Both the position numbers and the translations under genes were made by a program. This document shows, one piece after another, positions 34,637-46,808 of a DNA stretch of 64,000 nt; position 1 is the first letter of the stretch; each line of letters begins with the position of its first letter. Below the pieces are notes generated by a model. The model did not search any database and was not told where the DNA came from. It was given only the letters and a program-made list of their open reading frames with translations. Origin of the DNA: Tragulus kanchil. Taxonomy: Eukaryota > Chordata > Mammalia > Artiodactyla > Tragulidae. The stretch spans positions 36,798,170 through 36,862,169 of the forward strand of contig JAIOJX010000001.1 in assembly GCA_022376925.1 (NCBI GenBank), read 5' to 3'.

Positions 34637-36164
34637 TGTCCTAATTAATTCTCTGTTACTCATTCTGTGACTTCCTGTTTGTTTATTTTAGCACTTGGCA
34701 TACTTTTGGTAACGGGGCTTTTTTGTTTGTTTAAAATTTCATGGTACACGTATATTTTGTTGAATGTATAATAAGATGATCAAGAGAGGGCTTTCAAGTT
34801 ATAAAAATATGTATCACATTAGGGTAAAATTCTATAGGGAAAGTGACTGGAAATGTGAATTCAAGAAGAAAAGGTAAAGGTGGTTAAGTGCCTGACTAAT
34901 AGAGAACTTGTCCACCTATATTTTACTGGGTGACAGTGGACATCAAAACATTCCAGTATTTCAAATCCATTAAAAAAGTTAAAAGAATGAAGCAAGAGTT
35001 TAATTTTAAACTGTCAATATTTACAAGGTGACAGAAATTATACAGTGTTTGCATCTATTTGAACTCATAGTGAAACATTTCTAGATGTCAATTTGAAAAT
35101 GTGTAAAGCGGCAGAGTACAGTACAAAGTTGAAAAAGCTAGGTTTCTTCTGAATCTCTTCTGTGTCCTTTTCTTGCTTAATGAAAAAACAGAACGAGGGG
35201 AAAAAAAAAAAAAAAAAAAAAACAGTCACATAGAGATGTGATTAAAATGCAGCAGCAAATCCTGCTGCACAAGACCGGTTTTCTCCGGTCCCCAATCACC
35301 CTGCCAGCTAGCTTCCAAGTGTTTTTTTTCTCCTGCTCAAGAAGTTCTTCATGCTCCCCGAGCCTTTCTTTCAAACCAATACCTATTTTTTCCCTTTTAT
35401 CAAATAATGACTCTCTTAGTCATCGCTGCGGGTCTCCTGGACTCTTACAACCTGCCTATGACTCAACATGCTTTTAGCAAGTGGGCCTCCAGATGCAATC
35501 CACAATTATCAGACAGAACTTTGAAAAAAATATTAAAAGAAAAGGAAAAGTTTCAAATGGTGGCCTAAGGTTATCCTCAAACACACACTCACACACACAT
35601 ACAGGCTGCACTCAGAAAAGTTTTCTTCCCCATGCCAAGAGAACCACTGGGAAATGGACAAGTTAATCAAATGAATTAACTCAGTTGTTTGTTGTTATGT
35701 GGGAGATGGGAAAACCTGGTCCTTTTTAGGGTGGCAACCTTTATTGTTTCAGGAAAGTTGTGAAACCAGTGTGTGTTCACAGACTTACGAAAGTAATTTC
35801 ATATGTGCACATAAGCGTACATCTGTGCACACTGAGGATGGTGTGATTGTAGTTGTAGTGAGCAAAAATGGATGTGGTTTTTGCCATGCAACAGCTTGGA
35901 TCTGCATTTTCACATTGAAATCAGAGAACATAATTTTAAAATAAAAATAACAGTAAACAAAATAGTTCTTTTTCATCTGGATTGGTTTATAGAGCATAGT
36001 TCTACACTGGACTCTGACTTGTAAATGTGTCTTGCCTCCCTGGAAGTCTGAGCTGCCGTTTGATTCTTTCCTGTCTGAAGACAGCTTCTTTGCACTGTAA
36101 AAGCCAAGGGGAAAAAACTCCTTCCTCATACACTCCCTTAACACCAATTAGCAGGTGTGGATTT
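34637..36164. other. Unassigned intergenic sequence
   Basis: Contains a poly-A run (35200-35222). The 81-residue frame at 35699-35944 and its antisense 120-residue frame show no family signature. Confidence 0.45.
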
Positions 36165-36330
36165 GTATTCCAGCTTATCCCATATTAGTTGTGTGACCTA
36201 CAGTAATACTTTTAACATCTCTGAGCCTCAGTTTCTTTATCCATAAAATAGGGATAGTGCTGTGCAGCTAGGTTGAAATACACAATGAGTGCTTAGGATT
36301 AAATGAGACATACTCTTTTTAAGAAGTATT
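36165..36330 (+). mobile_element. MIR SINE fragment
   Basis: The MIR core is readable: GTGTGACCTACAGTAATACT, CTCTGAGCCTCAGTTTCTTT and CCATAAAATAGGGATA. Confidence 0.7.
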
Positions 36331-36475
36331 TAAAGTATTATTTAAAAATACATTAAAATAATAATTATTAATATGATAACTGTTATTGGTAGCTCCCAAG
36401 ACCCCATATTCCACAGTTGGATAAACTGTAGCTATTAGAAATAAACCACAATCAGAATCCTATTAAAATCATTCC

Positions 36476-36750
36476 TTGGGGTTCCCTGGTGGTCCAGTGG
36501 GTAAGGACACCTCCTTGCAGTACAGAGGGTGCCAGTTCGATTCCTGGCCTGGGAAGATCCCATGTGCCGTGGAGCGGCTAGACCGATGTGTCCAACTACT
36601 TAGCCGGAGCTCTGGAGCACATGCACCCAGAACTGGTGCTCTGCAGTGAGAGAGGCCACTGCAATGGGAAGCCCACACAGGCCAAAGAACAAAGATGGAT
36701 GAAAATGAATAAATGAAAGACCAATAGAAGTGGCCAAAAAAAAAAAAAAA
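36476..36750 (+). mobile_element. tRNA-Glu-like SINE (GTCCAGTGGG type)
   Basis: Head GGGTTCCCTGGTGGTCCAGT, body ending GAAGTGGCC and a poly-A tail. AATCATTCC flanks it on both sides. Confidence 0.87.
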
Positions 36751-39264
36751 TCATTCCCGGTCTGCTCACTGGTTCTATACAACATAGATCTAACTTTTTT
36801 CTAAAGTAATAGACACAATCTTGATCTATATCTTGATCTTGAGATAACTGAATAGATATATTGTGGGCCCATTCTACTCCCACAACTAGATTTTCTTTGC
36901 TCTGAGCTAAAAAGAAAACTGATCGATTGAGGAGATTTTTTAAAAAACAAGAAAAAGTACAATATTGGTGAACTTTAACTTCTGCTCTCAGCATTATTGT
37001 TTACTTGACTGATGGCTACTGTCCCCTTTGGAGGTTGTTAACACATGGAAATGATGTTTTTTGAGTCTGGAAAAGTGAAAGATGTTTCAGTTTGCTCTTT
37101 TATTCCCAGTGCTAGCCAGCGCTTAATACCCTTTGATGTACTCATGAATAAGTGGATGAAAATCTGTTGTCAATTTTATTTTTCCAAAGCAGGATGGCCT
37201 GGAGCTCCCAAGTCCTGCTGCATGACTCCAACATGATGAACCCTGGGATACTGAGCCTTGATTCCATCCCACACTCACAGAAAACCTGGCTTTGCTGTCT
37301 ATTCTTTCAAGAGTGTATTGCACAGACTTTTGGGAGACTGATGGTTCTGTGAGGTCATCTGAGGCAGGTGTCTGTAACCGATGCCAAGATAAATCATTCT
37401 TTTCTTTGTAAGGGGAAGATGGGGACCTAGCAACCTGGTCCTAAGTTCTCTTTTAGACAAAGTAGGTGGATTGACAATCTTACTTGCTTATTAGGTAGTA
37501 ATGCTGAAGCCTTAACTTTAGATCAGGTGGCTTAAAAAAATAGACTGAGTCTTTCAAAGCCAAAGAAAGAAAACTCTCAAGGGACCAAAAAAACTGGAAA
37601 GAAGAGTTTTGTGTTTGTTTATTTTCTTCATGCTTTTTGTTTGTTTGGTTTGGTATTTTCTTGCTTATTTTAAAAAATTATACACACTTCATCTCCTTTC
37701 TAGATTTCCTGAGCTATTTAAGTTATGAGGCTACATCAGAGGCCAAAGGCCAGCACCTCCTGAATCCATTTGAGTTCTAGTTCTCTCCTACCTCAACCAT
37801 CTGCTCCAAAGATGAAGGGGATTAAGAGGTACAACCTCCAGTTATGTGATATATGTCGGACAGATGGTTACTACGCTTATCCCAGTGATCATTTTTAATG
37901 AATAAAAATATCAAATTATTATGTAGTAGACCTCTAACTCACTTGATACTGTAATCTACTATATTTCAATAACAAGCATAAAAATAAAAATAATCTTTTT
38001 TCCTAAGACCTTAAGTAGTACAAATTAAAGAGAAGAGAGAAAACTTACACATTCTATAACACAAGGCACAAACATGACTGAGGAGTTATCTTTCTCCAAC
38101 CATTAAGTACATCCCAGAACATTACGAACTGTCAACATCATGAGTAGGAACAGGGTCCATCTTGCTTATGCTGTACCCCTATCTCTAGCACAGTATCTAG
38201 GTTTTTAGTATTAATTCAGTAAATATTTTAGGAATGAAACATATAAGGAATGTAAGGAAAGGAAGGATGGAAGGAAGTTTCTAAGTAAATATCTAAAGAA
38301 GGAATGGTTCTGGAATAAGGCATTCTATAACTCTGAAGGTAGAAGGGACCATGAAAGACAAATGGTGTTCAGCCTTTCACATTCACACAGGAGACTATCT
38401 GAACCATTCATCACTCTGTTTTTAAGAATTAGCAGGACAAAAGTTTCCATGGTTCTCTTTGCCTCCCATTTTTACTGTCAGTAAACTCATGCTTACACAC
38501 TGGTCTGTAACTTACTGAAAATTTCCAGACTACACATCCAGGTTCACTATTCCCACTTACGCTATCAATGTGCTACTTAGAAAATTTACCTGTATTAACG
38601 TAGTCTCCACAGCATTCAAATAACTGGTCAGTTTTCAAAAAAAAAAAAAAGAATTCAATCAGCCTTAGTTGTATTCGCTTCTCCCTACTTCCTTGAATAT
38701 GCATGACACCTAGATAAATCTTTCTACATAATAAACTCACTGGTTTATTTAGAGACAGGCGAAGCGTTCTAATAAAATTATGATTAGATGAGACTCAACA
38801 AAACTAAGAAAGTTCAATATACTTTGCTTTTAGGAGAGACAGAAAAATTAAAGTAGAAGCCATCACAATTAAAATTACAAAAATTTTCAAGGGCTCTCCT
38901 GCATTCAAATTACATTCAGCCCAGTTTCCTATATCTTCTATAGCTGAGCCTTTGGACAATGGTAACCAAGGGTATAAATGAGCCTCCTATGGCCCTGAAA
39001 GAGTCTCAGTGAATCAGGATCCAGTGATGATCTCAGATATTTTATATTAATTAAGCAAGTGGACACAGGACCCTTGGAAAGATTTCAAAACTGGGGGTTG
39101 AAATTTTAAAAATTCTTTAGATGCAAAAGAAAGCATGATAGGAGCCTTCTGAGATTGAGTCATTTATGAACAGAATACCCAATTCTTTAACCATTCTGCA
39201 ATGGTTTTGCCACATCATCATCATTGTGCTGATAGAAGTCATGGTGGCAGTGGTCAGAGTAATG
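36751..39264. other. Long stretch without recognised gene or repeat
   Basis: This is the longest stretch in the window where I see no young retroposon. It contains a GGAAGGATGGAAGGAAG purine tract near 38258-38278. Possibly old repeats or non-coding host sequence. Confidence 0.4.
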
Positions 39265-39480
39265 GCAGCTGTTCACATTTATTGACCCTTTGCTACATGG
39301 TGAACTCTATGCTAAAACCTGCAGATGGATTAACTTATTTATTCATAAATTACCTTCTTGATCTCCCAAAGAACTAATATAATATTAGTATTCAGATGAA
39401 TACTAATATTACTTTTACTTTGCAGATGATGAAACTAAGGGAAAAGAGGTTAAGTAACTTGTCTATGTTAACTAACAGGG
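39265..39480 (-). mobile_element. MIR SINE, minus strand
   Basis: CATTTATTGACCCTTTGCTA, then CAGATGATGAAACTAAGGGA and GGTTAAGTAACTTG in reverse MIR order. Confidence 0.6.
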
Positions 39481-39683
39481 CAATTTAGACTTTATTTTGG
39501 CTTGAAACTCTCTGTCCCAATCACAAATAGACTCAACTCTTTGGCCGCCTTCAAGGCACACTCTAACGTAAGAAGTAGTAGAGACTAGATAGCAGGTGTA
39601 AAACCAGGTAAGAAACAAGGTTAAAGTTATAGAAACTCAGTGCCAATCAATCCCCATTTCTGTGTACATAAATAAACACTTTG

Positions 39684-39895
39684 AGGACTTCCCTGGTGTT
39701 CCAGGGGCTAAGACTCTGTTCTCCCACTTGCTGGGGGCCTGGTCAGGGAACTAGCTTCCATTTGCCACAACAAAGAGTTCACATGCCACAACTAAAGATC
39801 CCACATGCCACAGTGAAGACTAAAGATCCCATGTGCCACAACCAAGACCCTGTGCAGTCAAATACATTAATTAATTAAAAATAAATATTAAAAAA
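39684..39895 (+). mobile_element. CHR-type SINE
   Basis: Head GGACTTCCCTGGTGTTCCAG, a GGTCAGGGAACTAG segment, CCACAACTAAAGATCCCACA repeats and an AT-rich tail. The short open frame 39681-39878 lies within it and is not a gene. Confidence 0.75.
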
Positions 39896-40274
39896 CTTTT
39901 TCCTCATGATAAGTAAATAATAACATTTTAGGATGCTAAGCAAAGTATGACATTAATAGGCAAAAATATAATTTATGTGAAAATGGTTTCCTAATGATTG
40001 TTACACCTAGAAACATAAAATTAATTGATTCATAACTCACTATAATAAGGAAGAATTAGACAAGCACTTTATATCTATCAACTCTGTGATCTTTTGTCAT
40101 CTTATTAAAATCAACATAATTTTGATTATAGGCCAGGTGTCCAGACTGCCTTCTAAATTGACAGCAATATAGGATTAACACTGCATTCTTTGAAATATTC
40201 ACATAGTTTATGCAAAAGCACGATTGTTGGCAGGATAATAATTGGCTTAATTAGGGAGAGGGAGGGGAAAGAAA

Positions 40275-40620
40275 CAAGAAATTTATTGACCACCTGCATC
40301 TTATTGTACTAGGTGCCTCCACATACATTATCTTGTTATGATGATAATACATTATCTCACTGATTGTTCTGAAGATTAAATGAGTCCACATACATGGAAG
40401 TGCCCAGGGCAGCAGAGAAAGAGACCTAATATTATAGATCACATCCCATGTTCCAGGTCCTGTGATGTGTGCTGTCAAATACATTATTTCCTTTAATCTT
40501 CACAAATGCCCTGCACATTTGACCTTGCTATCCAGATTTTATGCATAGGGATACTAAGTCTCAGACAAATTTTTAGCAACTAAGGTCACACAGAGAGTAG
40601 ATGGACAGGCCTTGAATTGT
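40275..40620 (-). mobile_element. MIR SINE fragments, two adjacent
   Basis: Two reverse-oriented MIR-like segments (40275-40385 and 40430-40615): ATTTATTGACCACCTGCATC and GTCACACAGAGAGTAGATGG. Confidence 0.6.
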
Positions 40621-40741
40621 CTGAATTGTACATCCATAATCTTGCCACTTCATCAAACTATAGCAAAAGCCTTTTTTTTAAAAAAAAAAAAATCTTTTTA
40701 ACAGCACTTTATCAAAGAGAGGGAGGAAAAAAAAATATTAA

Positions 40742-40975
40742 TAATATTTATTCATTTACTAATTCAACACATCTTTTTCAGCATATACTCTGTGCCATGC
40801 ACTGAGCTAAATTATCTCAGTATATCTTCACAACACACCTAGGAGACAGGCACCAGGAGTACTCTGATTTCACAGGAGAGGAAAATGGGGCTCAAGAAAG
40901 TTAAACTGATTTGCTCAGCATCCTAGAGCTAGGACACGGGAGAATCTGGATCCAAAATTAGTTTGTCTTCAAAGC
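40742..40975 (-). mobile_element. MIR SINE, minus strand (in duplication 6)
   Basis: ATACTCTGTGCCATGCACTG, CTTCACAACACACCTAGGAG and GGAAAATGGGGCTCAAGAAA. It is repeated at about 41864-42096. Confidence 0.7.
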
Positions 40976-41413
40976 CTTTAGTCTTTCCAGAATATTGTGC
41001 TACTTTTAGAAGGCAAATTATGGCTCCCTGTATGCAAAAAGGATATTGTGAATTACCTCAGACACCATTAGGAAGCTCAAGTTGCTGGTTCCCTGTCCTA
41101 GGGCTCTATTATGTGGCCTGACCTCTGTAGCCTAAGAGAAAGACACAGAGGTAGAGAGAAAGACAGAGAAAGAGAGAGAACAGAAAGAGAAGTACCCAGT
41201 CATACTGGTCACCCTGGAGATGGAAGGGACTACGAGAAGCATCAGGTCTAGCCATTTGCTTTGTGAAATAGCATTTCTGAACTACCTGTCTGTCTCTTAC
41301 TAAAGATGTATTGATGCCAACCAAAATCCAGGATTTTTCTGTGCACACAGTGGGTACTAGACCATAGTGTGACATGCACCATGCAAACTCATCTCCACCA
41401 CCAGATGTAGAAT

Positions 41414-41853
41414 TGTGGACGGGAGGAAACCAAGTCTGATTCCATGTTGCAAACTGTTTCTTTGACTTGCCTTTTGCTGTTTTTGTTTTTATAATCATAC
41501 CTAATGGCTTGCCTGGAGGACCCAGCCCCTCTATAAATGGGTTAGCTAAAGTGCTTTTGTTCAGAACCCTGTTCACCTGTAGATGGCAGGAAGGGAGAAA
41601 TTAACACATCCCCTGCCTGAGGCTTGCTGTTCTAGGAGATGTTTGCAAGATTAATGGTCTTTTTACTTTGCTTCCTCACCTACCCCATCTCTGATCTATA
41701 AAAGAACCTGGCATCCAGACCCCAATAAGATGGTTTATTTCCAGGTGCTAGGCTGCCATCTTCTCAGTCAGCTGTTTTCCAAATAAAGTTGTTTTCCTTG
41801 CCTCAACACCTCATTTCTTGGATTCATTGGCCTGTTGTGTGGCAAACAGAGTG
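41414..41853 (+). mobile_element. Truncated duplicate of the solo LTR at 42535
   Basis: Identical to the first ~440 bases of 42535-42992 and cut off at the duplication 6 junction. It should not be counted as an independent insertion. Confidence 0.8.
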
Positions 41854-42534
41854 TAGCTTGGAATAATATTTATTCATTTACTAATTCAACACATCTTTTC
41901 AGCATATACTCTGTGCCATGCACTGAGCTAAATTATCTAAGTATATCTTCACAACACACCTAGGAGACAGGCACCAGGAGTACTCTGATTTCACAGGAGA
42001 GGAAAATGGGGCTCAAGAAAGTTAAACTGATTTGCTCAGCATCCTAGAGCTAGGACACGGGAGAATCTGGATCCAAAATTAGTTTGTCTTCAAAGCCTTT
42101 AGTCTTTCCAGAATATTGTGCTACTTTTAGAAGGCAAATTATGGCTCCCTGTATGCAAAAAGGATATTGTGAATTACCTCAGACACCATTAGGAAGCTCA
42201 AGTTGCTGGTTCCCTGTCCTAGGGCTCTATTATGTGGCCTGACCTCTGTAGCCTAAGAGAAAGACACAGAGGTAGAGAGAAAGACAGAGAAAGAGAGAGA
42301 ACAGAAAGAGAAGTACCCAGTCATACTGGTCACCCTGGAGATGGAAGGGACTACGAGAAGCATCAGGTCTAGCCATTTGCTTTGTGAAATAGCATTTCTG
42401 AACTACCTGTCTGTCTCTTACTAAAGATGTATTGATGCCAACCAAAATCCAGGATTTTTCTGTGCACACAGTGGGTACTAGACCATAGTGTGACATGCAC
42501 CATGCAAACTCATCTCCACCACCAGATGTAGAAT

Positions 42535-42992
42535 TGTGGACGGGAGGAAACCAAGTCTGATTCCATGTTGCAAACTGTTTCTTTGACTTGCCTTTTGCTG
42601 TTTTTGTTTTTATAATCATACCTAATGGCTTGCCTGGAGGACCCAGCCCCTCTATAAATGGGTTAGCTAAAGTGCTTTTGTTCAGAACCCTGTTCACCTG
42701 TAGATGGCAGGAAGGGAGAAATTAACACATCCCCTGCCTGAGGCTTGCTGTTCTAGGAGATGTTTGCAAGATTAATGGTCTTTTTACTTTGCTTCCTCAC
42801 CTACCCCATCTCTGATCTATAAAAGAACCTGGCATCCAGACCCCAATAAGATGGTTTATTTCCAGGTGCTAGGCTGCCATCTTCTCAGTCAGCTGTTTTC
42901 CAAATAAAGTTGTTTTCCTTGCCTCAACACCTCATTTCTTGGATTCATTGGCCTGTTGTGTGGCAAACAGAGTGAGCTTGGACTCAGTAACA
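42535..42992 (+). mobile_element. Solo LTR, 458 bp, class I-like, with GAAT target duplication
   Basis: It starts TGTGGACGGG and ends CTCAGTAACA. GAAT precedes it at 42531-42534 and follows at 42993-42996, a 4-bp duplication as made by class I (gammaretrovirus-like) integrases. It carries a CTATAAAAG box (42819-42827) and AATAAA (42903-42908). No internal retroviral sequence adjoins it. It lies mostly inside duplication 6. Confidence 0.78.
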
Positions 42993-42996
42993 GAAT

Positions 42997-45193
42997 GTTA
43001 TGGCCCCTTCTACTAAATAAAGGGCAACACAGGAAAGTCCAGTACAGAATGAATGGACTTGATGGATCTCATAAGAAGACTGTTTTTTTTAAGTCATAAG
43101 AGCTTCTCAGGTGGCACTAGCGGTAAAGAACCCCTTCAGGTTTGATCCCTGGGTCAAGAAGATTCCCTGGAGAAGGAAATGGCAACCCATTCCAGTATTC
43201 TTGCCTAGAGAATCCCATGGACAAGAGAAGGCTGGCAGGCTTAAAAGTCCATAGCAATGCAGAGTACAAAACGACTGCAGCAACTTGGCACTGAAGTCTT
43301 AAAAGTTACCTCCAAAACCATTCTTATGTCATTCGTCTCAGCAGAATTCCTTTTCATCCTACTACGAAATGAGCCATGATCATACCTCTGGGTAGGTGAG
43401 CTTCAGTCTACCTTCTTTCTCCCCTAGGGTCAGTGGTCATTTTCATTTCCAGTTGTAGCTACCCCCACATCCTCTGCTCCAAACAGTTCTTTATATTCTG
43501 CCAGTTCAGGATATGATTTTTCTGAAATAAATCCTGAGCAAACCCAATTACCTTTCCTTTTATTTCAAGGTGGCTCCCTTGGTTATTCCTCACAAGGCTA
43601 TCTTCCCGTACCTGCATTAGGAGAACAGAACTGGGAGTCAGACGCTCCAGGGAATCCTTGCCAGGTGACCTGAGGACTACCCTAGAGGAAGGTTGACCCA
43701 GAATAAGATTCTGATGTTAATGAGGCCTAGATGGAGGGTTCGAGCTCTGCAGAACCAGTTATAATCCTGCACAGGGAAATCTGTGTGCACTTGAAACGTC
43801 TGCACTGCCTCCTGCCAAATGCAGGCCCTGGATCACAATGAGAAACAGTGCCATAGAGTAGGAGGTCTCCCAGCAAGCTCTTCAAACTACTCGAGCTAAT
43901 GGAGCAGGTCCACAGGGGAAATAACTGCAGACTTCACACTCCAGAGACAGTGTAATGTTATAAGATACACAAGGCCTTTGGTGCTAGAAATCTAAGTGAC
44001 CCGGAGCAGCTACTTAATCTCTCTGAGTTTCTGTTTCTTCCTTTTAAACAATGGTGAGCTTGGTAGAGAGGGGCTAAAGTATGAGGCAGGGTATCACATT
44101 TATCGAGTGTGTACTTTTTCCAGGCATTGTACTCAGGACTTCACAGATAAACTCAGTTCATCATTCCCAAATTTCTTCAAGCTATAAATTATTATTGAGA
44201 TAATAATGTACGATGTAAGAGTGTGTCTGGCTCATAGTACACTTAATAAATGTCAGATCCCTTCCTTTTCAAATCTATAGGGAAATGACAAGAATTCCAG
44301 TTCTCAGAAAATACATCTATTCAGTGTTCTCTCTAGTGCTTCAGAAGCTTGCAGCTTGTAGTTTAAAGAGGCTTTGAAGAAATCGTTTTGAGAAGTAATC
44401 ATAAAATGTCAGCTTGGAAGAGACCTTAGAGATTGTTGATGTCTGACTCCTCAATGAATAAGACAGGGAGATATTTGCTTGTTACTGGTTCTGCAGCAAG
44501 GACCACAGCATAACCAAGGTGCCCTCCCTCCCAAGTGTGGGTGACCCTATGGCTCTTAACGGTTGGCTCAGAAAAAGCCACTCCTAACATTACATTAGCA
44601 AAAGTCAGTCAGACTCAGGCTGTCTGTAAGATCTAGGAGCTGCTTGGAGTTCAAGAGCTGCTGCTCCACAAGAGTCTTAGGAAATGGTTTGGGAACATGG
44701 GAGGGAAAGGAGAAAAGCTAGAGTCCACAGGATTCACCATGATAGGGCAGCCAATTTGGAAACAAAGGCAGAAACAAAAGGTGAATCATGATCTCATGAT
44801 AGGAAGACTAGGAAACTGCACAGGATTCCATTTCCCACATGAGATCTTGAAGTCCACTGCCCTCTTCCATGGACTAGTTTGCAAATGCCACCATGAGTCA
44901 CTTTTAGCTATTGTCCCTCAATGACTTTTGACAAAAGGAATATGGGGGTAAGAATTCTGTTATTGAAATGAGCTGTGCATAGAAAGCACTCCAGAAATAT
45001 CTGCTGAATGACTTAATGAATCAAGGCCTGCTGGTGGAGATACTTCTGTTCTCTCACAGAACACAGGAGTAGGCCTGATTTTCTAATGCAGCCTGTAGGC
45101 ATTGTTGGTTAGTTTAGTTTCTCACCTCCTAGCCTAGAACTGGAGAATAAGTCTTCTCTGGGGAAGGCAAAGTCTTTCTTCAAAACCAAAGCA
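42997..45193. other. Mostly unassigned, one Bov-tA
   Basis: Apart from the Bov-tA at 43095-43290 and weak MIR-like text near 43965-44270, nothing is recognised. No retroviral internal sequence is seen between the LTRs at 42535 and 45614. Confidence 0.45.
43095..43290 (+). mobile_element. Bov-tA SINE, diverged
   Basis: The head (TCTCAGGTGGCACTAGCGGT) has lost about 20 bases before GGTTTGATCCC. The body GGCAACCCATTCCAGTATTC is clear and the tail is diverged. Confidence 0.8.
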
Positions 45194-45474
45194 GGGCTTC
45201 CCTGGTAGTCCAGTGGGTAAAGAGTCCACCTTGCAGTGCAAGGGACACCCGCTTCAATCCCTGGCCTGGGAAGATCCCACATGCCACAGAGCAGCTGGAC
45301 TGGTATGTCCAATTAGGAGCCAGCGCTCTAGAGCACATGTGCCTAGATCCAGTGCTCTGCAACAAGAGAGACCACTGCAATGAGAGGCCCACACAGGCCA
45401 TAAAATAAAGATGGATGAAAATAAATAAATAAATAAACAATAAAAGAAGCCAGAATTTAAAAAAAAAAAAAAAA
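45194..45474 (+). mobile_element. tRNA-Glu-like SINE (GTCCAGTGGG type)
   Basis: Head CTTCCCTGGTAGTCCAGTGG, diverged body, an ATAAATAA stretch and a poly-A tail. The CCAAAGCAG flank is partly repeated after the tail. Confidence 0.85.
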
Positions 45475-45613
45475 GCAAAGCAGTCCCATCCCTGTACCTC
45501 AGTTTGAAACTTTCCAAAAAGAATGGTAAGCAGACCTCCAGGCATGGAAACATAAACCATGAAAGAACTGAGGCCAGAACTATAACTCTGTTATAATTCT
45601 GGACTACATGGGT

Positions 45614-46277
45614 TGTGGGGAGGGGATGGTGTGTGTAACCAGGAAGAGTTAATACTGACTCCAAACTGAACCTGTTTCTCTGACTTTAACCTTTGTCTTG
45701 CCACTTTTGTTATTATAAGCATACATAATGGCCAGTCTCAGGGAACCCTGCCCCTCTCTACCAGACCTTTAAACTAAAATGCCTTTATTTTTAGCTCACA
45801 GGGAGATAACCTGGCCCTGCCCACCTGTGAATGATTGTGACATCCTTGAGCTCCCTGTGTGGGAAGTGACAGGCTTGTCAGCATGGCTCAGAAATTCATG
45901 TCAGAGGGTCAGAATCATGGATATTGATGACATCTTTGTTTATTGATATGGCAGGAGATTTCCATTTCACACCACCTGTGAAACAATTGTAAGGAAAAGA
46001 AATTTACACATCCCCCTGCCTGAAACTTGCCATTTTAGGAGACATTTGCAAGAATCAAATGGTCTTTTTATTTTGTTTTCTTCACCTTCCCCATCTCCCA
46101 CTGATAAAGAACTTGGTATCCAGGCCCCTACATGATAGCTATTTTGAGACATTAGTCTTCCATCTTCTGGGTCAGCCAGCTTTCCAAATAAAGTCATATT
46201 CCTTATCTTTGACCTCTTGTCTCTCGGATTTACTGGCTTATCATGCAGCAAGAAGAGTGAGCTTGGACTTGGTAAGA
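45614..46277 (+). mobile_element. Older LTR of the same family as 42535
   Basis: It starts TGTGGGGAGG and ends GGACTTGGTAAGA, sharing blocks with 42535-42992 (CCCCTGCC, CATCTTCT, CCAAATAAAGT, GAGTGAGCTTGGACT). It has about 200 extra bases in the middle (45790-46000). I see no target duplication and many differences, so it is an older, longer relative. Confidence 0.72.
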
Positions 46278-46537
46278 AGAAGATGCATTGACCAAGGGAA
46301 CTGTCTTGAAGTATCAGAGAAAATTTCAGCCTAGTCTATAACGTTATCAGAATGAACAACTACCCCTTTTTACTCACAATCTCACCTTATAAACTAAAGA
46401 GTCCATAGACTAAGAAAACCTTGAAAGAATTGCAGAACCCTGGACATGTACATATACACATACATAAACTCAAATGATCACAAAATACACACAGAGATTC
46501 AAACACATACAAAATGTAGCAAAAATAACCAAGTCAA

Positions 46538-46808
46538 GGCTTCCCTGGTGGTCCAGTGGGTAAGGACACTGCCTTGCAGTGAAAGAGGTGCTGGTTCGAT
46601 CCTTGGCCTGGGAAGATCCCACGTGCTGTGGAGCAGCTGGACCGATGTGTCCAACTACCAAGCTGGAGCTCTGGAGCACATGCACCCAGAGCCTGTGCTC
46701 TGCAGCGAGAGAGGCCACTGCAATGGGAGGCCCACACAAGCCAAAGAACAAAGATAAATAAATGAAAGATCAATAGAAGTTACTAAAAAAAAAAAAAAAA
46801 AAAAAAAA
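46538..46808 (+). mobile_element. tRNA-Glu-like SINE (GTCCAGTGGG type)
   Basis: Complete copy with an A run of more than 20. ACCAAG(T/C)CA flanks it on both sides. Confidence 0.87.

Larger units (their letters stand above)
40740..42974. repeat. Tandem direct duplication 6, period about 1122 bp, ending inside an LTR
   Basis: Copy 1 is 40740-41853 and copy 2 is 41862-42974. The unit runs from a MIR through unique sequence into a solo LTR, stopping about 18 bases before the LTR end. Differences: five versus four T near 40775, and one substitution (ATCTCAG versus ATCTAAG). The junction 41854-41861 (TAGCTTGG) is a near copy of AGCTTGGA, which follows copy 2. Confidence 0.93.

Noticed and set aside
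35785..36147. 120-residue minus-strand and 81-residue plus-strand overlapping frames
   Set aside because: No start context, family motif or repeat support on either strand; chance open frames are expected at this length.
41109..41576. 155-residue minus-strand frame, also present at 42230-42697, one of the longer frames in the window
   Set aside because: It runs antisense through unique sequence into a plus-strand LTR, has no domain signature, and occurs twice only because of duplication 6.
40740..42992. Reading the two LTR copies at 41414 and 42535 as the two LTRs of a provirus
   Set aside because: The repeated block also contains a MIR and unique sequence outside the LTR, and the second LTR has its own target duplication, so this is a segment duplication and not a provirus.
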